The notes beneath the pieces are model-generated. The model was not told the origin of the DNA. It did not search any database and saw nothing but the letters and a program-made list of their open reading frames with translations. Source: WVZL01 sp041862375 (GTDB lineage: Bacteria > Acidobacteriota > Aminicenantia > Aminicenantales > Aminicenantaceae). From it: a stretch of DNA of 64,000 nt. The position numbers and the translations under genes were made by a program. The DNA is taken from positions 92,551-156,550 of the forward strand of contig JBGVTE010000141.1 in NCBI GenBank assembly GCA_041862375.1, read 5' to 3'. The number at the start of each line of letters is the position of its first letter. The stretch's first letter is position 1. This document shows, in pieces, positions 18,067 to 26,012 of this stretch.

Positions 18067-19359
18067 TTAGAAGCCCATTAGTTTTATCTCTGCTAAATCG
18101 GAGATCGAGAGATCGGGGCCGTAGTTTTTATCAGCCCAGAAAAAAGCATCGTCCCATGTGTGCATGCCTTGGAGATTGGTTCTGCCAAAAACTTCTTTTT
18201 TCTTGACAGAGCCTTTCATATCGAATCCATATTCAGAGAGAACGAGTAAATCTGGTCCCTCGGAGAGATATGGGCCAGAATAAATCTCTTCAGCATCAAA
18301 AACTCTGCTGACTACTTTTTTACCTTTGTATTCCAATTTTTCCAGTTCTTTTTTGATTTCCTCCTTTAATGCTTTTTTCTCAGGATTATTAACTGTACCT
18401 TTAGGAAACTTTTCTTTCAAATTGAGGTAAATACGGTTTGGATCCAGGGCGAAAGCTTTACTTTGCTGAGATATTTCAGTCAGACTCTCAGGGGAAGAAC
18501 TCTCGAATTTTAAATACCCCTTATCCACTAGCCAGGCATTAAGATAAACTTCCTGTTCAATTTCTGTGAAACCGTGGTCCGAAAGGAGGTAAAGTCCTTC
18601 ATCGTCTTTATTTATATTTCTGAAAGAAGTAACTATATCGCCTATAATTTGGTCAATTTTTCGATAATAATCAAGGAAATTCTGATGGTAGATGTGGTTC
18701 TTATCTTTGTAGGCAGGCCAGAGGAAGTGGTGGAGCCTGTCAGTTCCTGTAATCACTAATTCAAAATAGTCCCAGTCTTCTTTCCAGAGAAAATTCCATG
18801 CTTTCTTTCTGCCCTCAAGAGTTTTTTCCAGCTCATTCCAGAGAAAGTCGTGATTTTCCCTGGATTTAAGGGTATCGATGTCTATCTGATAGCCCATTTT
18901 TTCAAGAGGATCTCTGTATTCAGAAGGGAAAACAGCTTTATCCAGGTCGAGAGCTACAAAACCTGATATCAATACTCCGTTAATTTTTCTGGCTGGATAT
19001 GTCGAAGGTTGGTTGATGATTATACATCTTAGATTCTTTTTTCCAAGAACATCCCAGAATGTTTCTTTTTTTAGGTCGAGAAAATTGGGGAAGCGAAGCT
19101 CGTAAGAGTTTTTTTTGAGGTCTGTAAAGCCGAAGATTCCGTGAGTAGCGGGATTTGTTCCTGTCATGAAATTTGTCCAACTTACAGCAGAGATCTCTGG
19201 AAGGCTAGCTTTTATTTTGTGAAGGTGGCCTGAATTGATAAGTTCTGCTGTGGCCGGCATTATCCCTTTTTGAGCGAGTTCCCGGAGCAGAGAGTAGGGG
19301 ACACCATCTAATCCTATGACACAAACACGGTTTTTGTGTTTCTTCTTAAGGAAAACCAT
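18067..19359 (-). CDS. Alkaline-phosphatase-superfamily phosphohydrolase (paralog 3, short)
   Basis: 430 residues without signal peptide or membrane anchor, so cytoplasmic by appearance. Motifs: VIGLDGVP, nucleophile Ser in EISAVSWTNFMTG, GTDRLHHFLW, LSDHGFTE, and a terminal MHTWDDAFFW instead of the GDHC motif of its paralogs. About 250 residues shorter than the other two because the middle insert is missing. Three adjacent paralogs with three different localisations (Tat, membrane, none) suggest action on one pathway at different sites. This is inference. Confidence 0.82.
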   Translation of the reverse strand: MVFLKKKHKNRVCVIGLDGVPYSLLRELAQKGIMPATAELINSGHLHKIKASLPEISAVSWTNFMTGTNPATHGIFGFTDLKKNSYELRFPNFLDLKKETFWDVLGKKNLRCIIINQPSTYPARKINGVLISGFVALDLDKAVFPSEYRDPLEKMGYQIDIDTLKSRENHDFLWNELEKTLEGRKKAWNFLWKEDWDYFELVITGTDRLHHFLWPAYKDKNHIYHQNFLDYYRKIDQIIGDIVTSFRNINKDDEGLYLLSDHGFTEIEQEVYLNAWLVDKGYLKFESSSPESLTEISQQSKAFALDPNRIYLNLKEKFPKGTVNNPEKKALKEEIKKELEKLEYKGKKVVSRVFDAEEIYSGPYLSEGPDLLVLSEYGFDMKGSVKKKEVFGRTNLQGMHTWDDAFFWADKNYGPDLSISDLAEIKLMGF

Positions 19360-19394
19360 GTAGATAGACTATTATAAACTTAAGGTTTAGGTTG

Positions 19395-21515
19395 TCAATT
19401 TGAGCTGAGGATTATTCTGGCATCGACTATTGTACATCCTTTTCCTTTCTCATGAACGATCAAAGGATTTAAATCTAATTCTTTGATTATTTCGAAGTCT
19501 GTAACAAACTGAGATAATCTCTTTAAACACTCTTCTATAGCCTGAAGGTCAAAAACCGGCCCGCCCCTAAAACCCTTGAGTATCTTGTGGGTTTTTGTTT
19601 TATTAATCATCATTGTGGCGGTAAGCTCTCGAATGGGTGCCAGCCTGAAAGTGACATCTTCTAAAGCTTCAACGTAAATACCTCCCAAACCAAACATTAA
19701 TATAGGGCCAAACTGCGGGTCCCTGTTCATGCCCAGGATCACCTCTTTTCCTTGAGGAGCCATTTCTTCTATGATCATTCCTGTTATGTGAGCTTTTGGT
19801 TTTTTGGAGAGGATATCTTTAATTATTTCCTTATAAGCGTGGCGGAGTTCACTCTGATTTTTTATGTTGAGCTTTACTCCTCCATAGTCAAATTTATGAA
19901 GAATATCAGGTGAGACAATTTTTAATACTACGGGGAAGCCAATTTTTCGAGACTCTTCCAACGCCTCTCTTTCATTTTTTACAAGAGCAGATTTAATCAC
20001 TGGAAAATGATAAGCATTGAGAACCTGATAAGCTTCATATTCAAACAGAGAAAAACGGCCTTCTCGTTTAACGGAGTCGATGATTTTCTGAGCTTTTACT
20101 TTGTTTACTTTGAATCTCTTAATTCCTGTTTTCGGTCGTTGTAGCCACCACGTATATTTGCTCATTTCAGAAAGTACTCTGGCTGCTGATTCAGGGAACC
20201 TGTAATCAGGTATGCCATTTTCCTCGAGGATTTCGATGCCTTTCGAAACATCGTAGACTCCCAAAAAACAGCATAAAACAGGTTTTTTAAATTGTTTGGA
20301 TGTTTTTACGATTGAAGTTGCTATTTTTTCAACGTTGGTTATAGCGGTGGGAGTGAGAATAACTATTGAAGCGTGAACATTTTTATCTTGCAAGATTTTC
20401 CTGAGAGTGGCTTCATAGCGATCATACTGAGCGTCAGCAATCAGATCAACTGGATTAAGGTAGCTTGCTGTAGGAGGAAGGATTTTCTTCAGAGCACTGC
20501 GTGTGTTTGAGCTGAAAGGAGCTATATTTAAGCCGTAGTGAATACATGAATCTGTCGCAAGGATTCCAGGGCCTCCGGAGTTGGTGACGATGGCTACATT
20601 TTTTCCTCGAGGTAGATGCTGGCTGGAGAAAGCTTTTACATAGTCAAATAATTCCTCAATGGTCTCTACTCTAAGAACACCACACTGATCAAAAATTGCG
20701 TCATAAACTCTGTCAGAGCCTGCTAGAGAACCTGTATGGGAAGAAGCTGCCCTAGCTCCTGACAATGTGCGCCCAGCTTTAAGGGCAATGATAGGCTTGG
20801 GTTTTGAGCCATTGCTCGTAATTTCACGAGCTATTGACATAAATTTTCTTCCATCAACAAGGTCTTCGAGATACATCATGATAACATCAGTCTTTGGGTC
20901 GTTTTTTAAATAGAGTAGAAGTTCATTCTCGGTAAGACCTGCTTTATTCCCCATGCTGATAAATTTTGAGAAGCCTATATTGGATTCCTTCGCATATTCA
21001 AGAATAGCTACACACAGAGCGCCACTCTGAGAGATAAAAGCTATGTTTCCCTGTTTCGGAAACATCATGCCGAAGGTAGCGTTTAAGGATAACTTGGGAT
21101 CTGTGTTAATAACACCTAAACAATTAGGGCCTACAAGAGAGATATCGTATTCCCTAATGAGTTTTTGGACTTTTTTCTCCAGCTCTACGCCCGATCCGCC
21201 TATTTCTTTAAAGCCTGCCGAAATTATTATGGCGCCTTTAATTCCCTTCTGATTGCATTCCTCTATAATTGAAGGCACGATGTTACTCGGGACTAGGATG
21301 ACAGCGAGATCAACTTCATCTGGAATGTCCGTAACTCCTGGGTAGGATTTTATTCCGAGAATACCTTTTGCTTTCGGATTTACAGGATAAACAATCCCTT
21401 GAAAGCGGCTGCCAATAACATTTGCCAAAAGAGCATGGCCTACACTTTTTGGCTTCCGTGAAGCTCCGATTACAGCTACAGATTTAGGGTAAAAAATAGA
21501 GTTTAATTTTTCCAT
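19395..21515 (-). CDS. Acyl-CoA synthetase (ADP-forming), fused alpha and beta subunits
   Basis: 706 residues in the order CoA-binding domain (VAVIGASRKPKSVGHALL), succinyl-CoA-ligase-like domain with the phospho-His loop (ASSHTGSLAGSD, His260), and a C-terminal ATP-grasp domain (VLKIVSPDILHKFDYGGVKL; MIIEEMAPQGKEVILG). This is the NDP-forming acetyl/acyl-CoA synthetase type, which converts acyl-CoA, ADP and Pi to acid, CoA and ATP and is used for energy conservation in fermenters. It lies 36 bases upstream of the phosphohydrolase cluster in the same direction. Confidence 0.93.
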   Translation of the reverse strand: MEKLNSIFYPKSVAVIGASRKPKSVGHALLANVIGSRFQGIVYPVNPKAKGILGIKSYPGVTDIPDEVDLAVILVPSNIVPSIIEECNQKGIKGAIIISAGFKEIGGSGVELEKKVQKLIREYDISLVGPNCLGVINTDPKLSLNATFGMMFPKQGNIAFISQSGALCVAILEYAKESNIGFSKFISMGNKAGLTENELLLYLKNDPKTDVIMMYLEDLVDGRKFMSIAREITSNGSKPKPIIALKAGRTLSGARAASSHTGSLAGSDRVYDAIFDQCGVLRVETIEELFDYVKAFSSQHLPRGKNVAIVTNSGGPGILATDSCIHYGLNIAPFSSNTRSALKKILPPTASYLNPVDLIADAQYDRYEATLRKILQDKNVHASIVILTPTAITNVEKIATSIVKTSKQFKKPVLCCFLGVYDVSKGIEILEENGIPDYRFPESAARVLSEMSKYTWWLQRPKTGIKRFKVNKVKAQKIIDSVKREGRFSLFEYEAYQVLNAYHFPVIKSALVKNEREALEESRKIGFPVVLKIVSPDILHKFDYGGVKLNIKNQSELRHAYKEIIKDILSKKPKAHITGMIIEEMAPQGKEVILGMNRDPQFGPILMFGLGGIYVEALEDVTFRLAPIRELTATMMINKTKTHKILKGFRGGPVFDLQAIEECLKRLSQFVTDFEIIKELDLNPLIVHEKGKGCTIVDARIILSSN

Positions 21516-21572
21516 TGTCTGATCCTTTCAGTGTATAAAGTGAGAGTTAATTTTTTTGCCTGGCTAAAGTAT

Positions 21573-22292
21573 TTATTCCTTTTGCTGATTCTCTTTTTCC
21601 TTTTCTTCAGGAGGATTAAAAGCTTTTAAGACGTGTTCGAGGAAAGTTTCCTCAGGTACAGCACCTTCCACAGCAGTTTTTTCGTTGATTATTGTCTTGG
21701 GAACTCCAAATACGTTGTATTTTTGTGAAAGATGAGGGAATTCGGAGGATTCTACCATATCAGCCTTTATATGGGGGGATTCGAGTGCGAATTGATGTCC
21801 AAGTCTTACAGCCATAGGACAGTAAGGGCATGTGGGTGTAACAAAAACTTGAATATGTATATCTTTATTAATGGCTTTGAGGGAATCTTTAGTTTTTTGG
21901 CTGAGACTGGTTTTTCCTTTTGAGGCATCTATGATAGCTTCAATGAGACTGGCGTATTCGTATCCAGAGGGAATTCCAAAAAATCTTATTCCAAAATCTT
22001 CCTCACCCATCACAACTATTGCTGGAATTTTATCTATTCCGTACTCTGCGGCTTTTTCCTTGTCTCCCACGAAATCGTATATAGTAAGATTTATTTTGTC
22101 TGAAAGAGAGCTTACTTCTTCGAGGAGCTGTCTTACTTCTTTACAGTAGAGACATTCCTGTCCCTTGAGATGTTCAGGCAGAACCAGCCGGCTTGGTTCC
22201 TGAGTGAAAAAGAGGAAAGTAACTGGGCTTTCCAGCTCCTCATTAAATTTTTTGGTAGTAGCATCGATAACCTCTTTATTTAACATTTCCAT
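21573..22292 (-). CDS. Protein disulfide oxidoreductase with two thioredoxin folds
   Basis: 239 residues with two thioredoxin-like units, each with a CxxC active site: CLYC at 47-50 and CPYC at 155-158. The tandem arrangement and length match the PDO/glutaredoxin-like family. The cis-Pro loops IPAIV and VPKTI follow each unit. No signal peptide is present, so it is cytoplasmic. It appears to be the first gene of the long minus-strand operon ending at 11707. Confidence 0.88.
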   Translation of the reverse strand: MEMLNKEVIDATTKKFNEELESPVTFLFFTQEPSRLVLPEHLKGQECLYCKEVRQLLEEVSSLSDKINLTIYDFVGDKEKAAEYGIDKIPAIVVMGEEDFGIRFFGIPSGYEYASLIEAIIDASKGKTSLSQKTKDSLKAINKDIHIQVFVTPTCPYCPMAVRLGHQFALESPHIKADMVESSEFPHLSQKYNVFGVPKTIINEKTAVEGAVPEETFLEHVLKAFNPPEEKEKENQQKE

Positions 22293-22354
22293 TTGTGTAC
22301 TCCTGAAATTCTTTTTTTATTTTAAATTTCTCCGCTCTAAAAATCAATAAACAA

Positions 22355-22377
22355 TGGGGTCAGGCTTTCATAACTTT
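22355..22377 (-). repeat. Dispersed repeat, copy 1 (23-mer)
   Basis: The 23 bases here (plus strand begins TGGGGTCAGGCTTTCATAAC) are the exact reverse complement of 43824-43846. Both copies are intergenic. Shorter degenerate relatives with core AAGCCTGAYCCC occur at 23213, 23342 and, more weakly, 45338. Confidence 0.7.
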
Positions 22378-22499
22378 GATAATTCTATCAGAATTTATAC
22401 ATTAAGTTCTGACGTTGTTACACAATCAAAAGATTGTAGACATGAAATGCATTAATTAAACAGATTATGAGTTCTTAAAACCTAAGAAAATATGAGAAG

Positions 22500-22868
22500 T
22501 TATTGGATTTCTTTTCCGAATGGAGTAAGGGCTAGTGAGGCTAATTTTATATGTTGCTTGGCAAAAGGTATTCCTATGATTGTTATTGCACATAAGAAAG
22601 CAAAAGCAATATGAGTTAAAGCAATCCAAATACCTCCAATGAGAATCCAGAAAATATTCAGTATTATGTTTAAGCATCCTGTGTAGGACTCTTTTGCAAC
22701 GACTTTTTTTCCAAACGGCACCAGCGCAAGTATGGATAATTTAAAGCATTGAAATCCAAAGGGAATACCGATTATGGTTAAACACATGATCACGCCGCTA
22801 ATGAGGTATTCAATAAAAATAATGAATCCCCCCAAAATAATCCATAGTATGTTTCCCAAGATACTCAT
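22500..22868 (-). CDS. yccF: YccF-family inner membrane protein
   Basis: 122 residues made of two repeats of the YccF domain, each with a hydrophobic helix followed by TIIGIPF (residues ~31-37 and ~96-102) and a second amphipathic helix ending in PFGK. Four membrane segments are predicted. The function of the family is unknown. AGGGAGGAAG precedes the ATG on the minus strand. The repeat symmetry and motif leave little doubt about the family. Confidence 0.9.
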   Translation of the reverse strand: MSILGNILWIILGGFIIFIEYLISGVIMCLTIIGIPFGFQCFKLSILALVPFGKKVVAKESYTGCLNIILNIFWILIGGIWIALTHIAFAFLCAITIIGIPFAKQHIKLASLALTPFGKEIQ

Positions 22869-22886
22869 GACTTCCTCCCTGTATCT

Positions 22887-23054
22887 CTACTTAACAGTGA
22901 AATACTCTGAAAATGAAACATCTTTTCCAGGACTAATGATGTCTTTACAATAGTTATACAAGATAGAACCATAGGCCATCTTTCCATCCAGATTAATTTC
23001 TACAATTATATACGAATTTAACAGAGATTTGTTTGCCTGCTCATTAAAAATAAA
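22887..23054 (-). pseudogene. Possible 5'-truncated hypothetical gene
   Basis: The last ~55 codons before the stop at 22887 (containing NSYIIVEINLDGKMAYGSIL) have plausible codon use, while the region further 5' (23055-23267) turns into G+C-richer repeat-bearing sequence with implausible protein. This suggests a gene whose 5' part was replaced. No homology is recognised, and the call is weak. Confidence 0.25.
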
Positions 23055-23430
23055 ACAAGCGAGGGGAGTATGCGGTGAATAAGGTCGTGTGAAGGAAAGC
23101 TTGGGCAGTGGATTCAAAAACACGCAACTTTTTCCCAGCGAGCAAGGGATCAGGATTGTCATTAAGGTGAGCAGTGGAATAGATTTTATGCTTTGGGCAT
23201 CTTTTCGTAATAAAGCCTGATCCCAGAACCATGCCCGCTCAACCTTCAAGCAGTTTTTTACACACACATGCGGGGTCTCAGGCTTCGTTATTCATGTTAC
23301 GCCAGGGGCTAGATTCTTGCTTTCGGCTTCCATTCCTGATGAAGCCTGATCCCAGAGTCGCTGGGACAAAGCGAGCGTGCCTTAAGCCGCATACTTCATC
23401 ACAGATGACTGCTTTAGCTCCTATCAGAGA
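23055..23430. repeat. Intergenic repeat-bearing segment
   Basis: More G+C-rich than the flanks. It contains AAGCCTGATCCCAGA twice in direct orientation (23213-23227 and 23342-23356) and an inverted partial copy (CTCAGGCTTC near 23277). GGCTTC-N10-GAAGCC forms a hairpin near 23327-23348. These cores match the dispersed 23-mer at 22355. Probably a decayed repeat element; no coding sequence is supported in it. Confidence 0.45.
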
Positions 23431-23479
23431 AAGAAGGATGCTCACATATATTAAATATATTACATATATTAATAAGTTT

Positions 23480-23509
23480 TTGAAGAAGAACGCAGAAATG
23501 GGGTATAAT
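23480..23509 (+). promoter_or_regulatory. Candidate sigma-70 promoter for the barrel gene
   Basis: TTGAAG at 23480 and TATAAT at 23504 are separated by 18 bases. Initiation about seven bases downstream would give a very short leader before ATG 23525. Confidence 0.4.
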
Positions 23510-23524
23510 CCTATGTTTTTTAAA

Positions 23525-24856
23525 ATGAGTTACTATTGGATAAAATGTCTGGTATTTTTTCTTTGCCTTAATCTCGCTTCATTCTTAGCTATTGCAAAAC
23601 CTAATGATTCAAATGGACAAGAGGGAAAAGCTGAAGTAACTGTTGAGCTTGGCATCGATTCTTTAGAGAGAAAGTATTACAGACCTCAGCTCAGGTTTGA
23701 CATACCCTTGAAATTTGGTCTTCTCTTTCTTGAGTCGATGTATTACCAGAGAATAAACAGTAAGCTTCAAGGTGAAGTTGATTTCTGGCTCCGGGCAGGT
23801 TTGATGAGAAACATCTCAGATAGTGTTACTTTTGAAGCTAGCGCTAACCATATGTGCAGGCACTATTTTTCCAGATATTATCCAGATGCTTATGATTTCA
23901 ATGAATTAATAGGCAGGTTCTGGCTCGAGAAAAAGAGGTATATACTAGGTTTCGGCCTGGGAACCTATTTCGGAGGAACTGCTGATTATAAGGGCTTAGC
24001 GGTTTTTAATTGTCAATTGCCAAGCATTCTTGACTCAGAGTTTTCTTTATCCGCTGAGATAAAGCTCGTGAACTTCGATGAGATTGTCTATGAGTTGGAG
24101 ATTTCTGCAGCTTTAGACGAAAGTGCAGATTTATTTGTTAGGAACACCAAGCATTATGAATACAGGAACACAACTTATATAGGGATGAGGTTTAAATCAG
24201 GAGAAAATGGAAATAGCCCTGTTGATTATATGAGGTTTGGCGCTGGTTTTTATCCCTTTGATGACGACTATCAGGCTGTTGTTACAAAAAAAGTTATATT
24301 TGAATTCTTCAAAAATACCCATACCAGAGCGCTTTTCACTCTCGATACTGTAATTCCTGTACTGCGCAGCAGGGTTTTTCTGCGCAGGTTTAAGCCTGAA
24401 CAAATTAGACATCCTCTATCAGTAGAGTATGAAAAGAAAGCCACTGATAATCTTTTTGTATATGGCTACTGCGAGTACGATCTTGTGATGCCGATTGATG
24501 AAGATCTCGAATTTGAGTCAAGCCTAGGAATTGGTGCTGGACTAAGAAACCAGTACAACTTTGATTTGCTTATAAGGAAATTCAGGTTCGAATTTTACGG
24601 TGGCTATAATTTCACCCATAATTATGACTTTGGAGCTAACATTGGCTACAATACTGTACAGAAACCTTTTAATGTTGGTTTGGAGGTACATCTGAGATTC
24701 AATTCTGAAAAATCACAAAATATTTTTAGATTTTTTTGTGAGTTTGGGAATGAAGTGATGATTCGGCCTTTTGTTGGAGTAGAGCAGATAGTGTATTTTA
24801 ATTCAGATAAACAATCTAATCATAGATTTTTATTTGGCGTTGAATTATTCAAATGA
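23525..24856 (+). CDS. Predicted outer-membrane beta-barrel protein
   Basis: 443 residues from ATG 23525, chosen because a signal peptide starts there (MSYYWIKCLVFFLCLNLASF, cleavage near AIAKP). ATG 23498 or 23513 would only lengthen the leader, and the frame further upstream runs through repeat sequence. The mature protein shows alternating hydrophobic strands with many Tyr/Phe/Arg (for example YILGFGLGTYFGG, FRFEFYGGYNF) and ends FGVELFK, consistent with a barrel of about 16-18 strands. No family was recognised. It is monocistronic and flanked by intergenic repeats on both sides. Confidence 0.6.
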   Translation: MSYYWIKCLVFFLCLNLASFLAIAKPNDSNGQEGKAEVTVELGIDSLERKYYRPQLRFDIPLKFGLLFLESMYYQRINSKLQGEVDFWLRAGLMRNISDSVTFEASANHMCRHYFSRYYPDAYDFNELIGRFWLEKKRYILGFGLGTYFGGTADYKGLAVFNCQLPSILDSEFSLSAEIKLVNFDEIVYELEISAALDESADLFVRNTKHYEYRNTTYIGMRFKSGENGNSPVDYMRFGAGFYPFDDDYQAVVTKKVIFEFFKNTHTRALFTLDTVIPVLRSRVFLRRFKPEQIRHPLSVEYEKKATDNLFVYGYCEYDLVMPIDEDLEFESSLGIGAGLRNQYNFDLLIRKFRFEFYGGYNFTHNYDFGANIGYNTVQKPFNVGLEVHLRFNSEKSQNIFRFFCEFGNEVMIRPFVGVEQIVYFNSDKQSNHRFLFGVELFK

Positions 24857-25020
24857 TATTAACATTTGTTTCCATGAGCCATATAATTTGAGCTTCTTTT
24901 CAGAAAATTTTTTTCAGTCACCCAATCTTGTCTCTGTTTTTGTCTTTCCTCGCGTAAAACGAAATAGTTACCCTTCCAAATGGGAATATCTCGTTTTCCA
25001 TGATTGCTATACTCTTTTTA

Positions 25021-25131
25021 AGGATGAGTCCTGTCACGGTGCGTCCCCCGTCCATCATCGCTCCACCCATCTCCCAGTGGGGCCCTTCCGCTGCGGGCGT
25101 TGCGGGGGAGCGCACTGTGTCACCCATCCTC
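25021..25131. repeat. GC-rich palindromic (REP-like) element
   Basis: Left arm 25021-25050 (AGGATGAGTCCTGTCACGGT then GCGTCCCCCG) pairs with right arm 25104-25131, whose reverse complement reads AGGATGGGTGACACAGTGCG then CTCCCCCG. The arms match except for a 3-base gap and a few changes. The interior is rich in CCCGC/GCGGG. The element lies in an A+T-rich intergenic region with no gene between 24857 and 25390. Short ORFs over it on both strands are artefacts of composition. Confidence 0.6.
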
Positions 25132-25390
25132 TTTTAATGAGGAAGAGAACCATTACATGGGAAACGAGATACTCACTCTGCCATATAAAAGCTTGTAGCC
25201 TTTTAGAGGATATGCTATATTCAATTTTTGTAATTGGAAATCGGAAATAGTTCTATTTTCAAGAAAATCTTCCATCCGATGAGGATTTTCATTCTTGATT
25301 CTGAAATTTCTTATTTTAAAAATAAGCGATAAACAAAGAAAGAATACAAGGAAAATAGAGCCATCCCTCAAATCGTAAAAGGAGATAATC

Positions 25391-25831
25391 CTGCTGACGG
25401 AAAAAGCTAAAGTAAGCTGCCTCTATTGCAGCGCTATAAATAATTATCCACTCGATGCAGCAGGGAAAAAGGTGGTGTGTGGCCGTTGTAAAAAAATGCT
25501 TCCTGTCCCGGGTGAAGTAATCGAGCCTTCGCCAGAACAAGTAGCAAATCTCATCCAGAATTCCGGGTTTCCGCTTCTAATAGATTTTTATTCTCCTACC
25601 TGTGCACCCTGCCATATGATGCATCCTATGGTTAAGTCTCTTGCCAAAAGGAGGCAGGGAGAAATTATGGTTGTAAAATTTAATGTAGACAACTACCCAG
25701 AATTAGCAGTTAAATTTGGCATTCAAGGCGTTCCCACCTTTGTTATCTTCTACAAAGGTTATGAAAGAGGCAGAACGACTGGAGCGATGGCTGAAGCAGA
25801 TTTTTCCCTCTGGGTCGCAAGCAAAGTCTGA
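25391..25831 (+). CDS. Thioredoxin 2-like protein with N-terminal zinc ribbon
   Basis: The frame is open from 25379 and encodes a zinc ribbon (CLYCS ... VVCGRCK, two CxxC) followed by a thioredoxin domain with active site SPTCAPCHMM and cis-Pro QGVPTF. This is the layout of TrxC (thioredoxin 2). No ATG or TTG precedes the ribbon: AAAGGAG at 25378-25384 is followed by CTG at 25391 and 25394, so a CTG start is likely; a GTG at 25472 would delete the first CxxC. The active site is CAPC instead of the usual CGPC. The role is cytoplasmic disulfide reduction. Confidence 0.8.
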   Translation: MLTEKAKVSCLYCSAINNYPLDAAGKKVVCGRCKKMLPVPGEVIEPSPEQVANLIQNSGFPLLIDFYSPTCAPCHMMHPMVKSLAKRRQGEIMVVKFNVDNYPELAVKFGIQGVPTFVIFYKGYERGRTTGAMAEADFSLWVASKV

Positions 25832-26012
25832 TGGATCATATTCGGCCTTTCATAAACAATCACGAGCACTATCTCCTCCTGTCAATTATCAGGGAGCTTC
25901 GAGGTGTTGAAATAAATATTATATTAATAAATAGATTATAGAATGATGAGGTAACAAAAGTTTAAATATTTTTGTTATAGAATATGAATTCAAAATTATT
26001 TGGAGGTTATGG

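Noticed and set aside
23231..23524. 98-residue N-terminal extension of the barrel protein frame
   Set aside because: It runs through repeat sequence, lacks a ribosome-binding site and would precede a normal signal peptide.
24834..25250. Plus- and minus-strand ORFs across the GC palindrome
   Set aside because: They change character at the palindrome edges and have no ribosome-binding site; the palindrome explains them.
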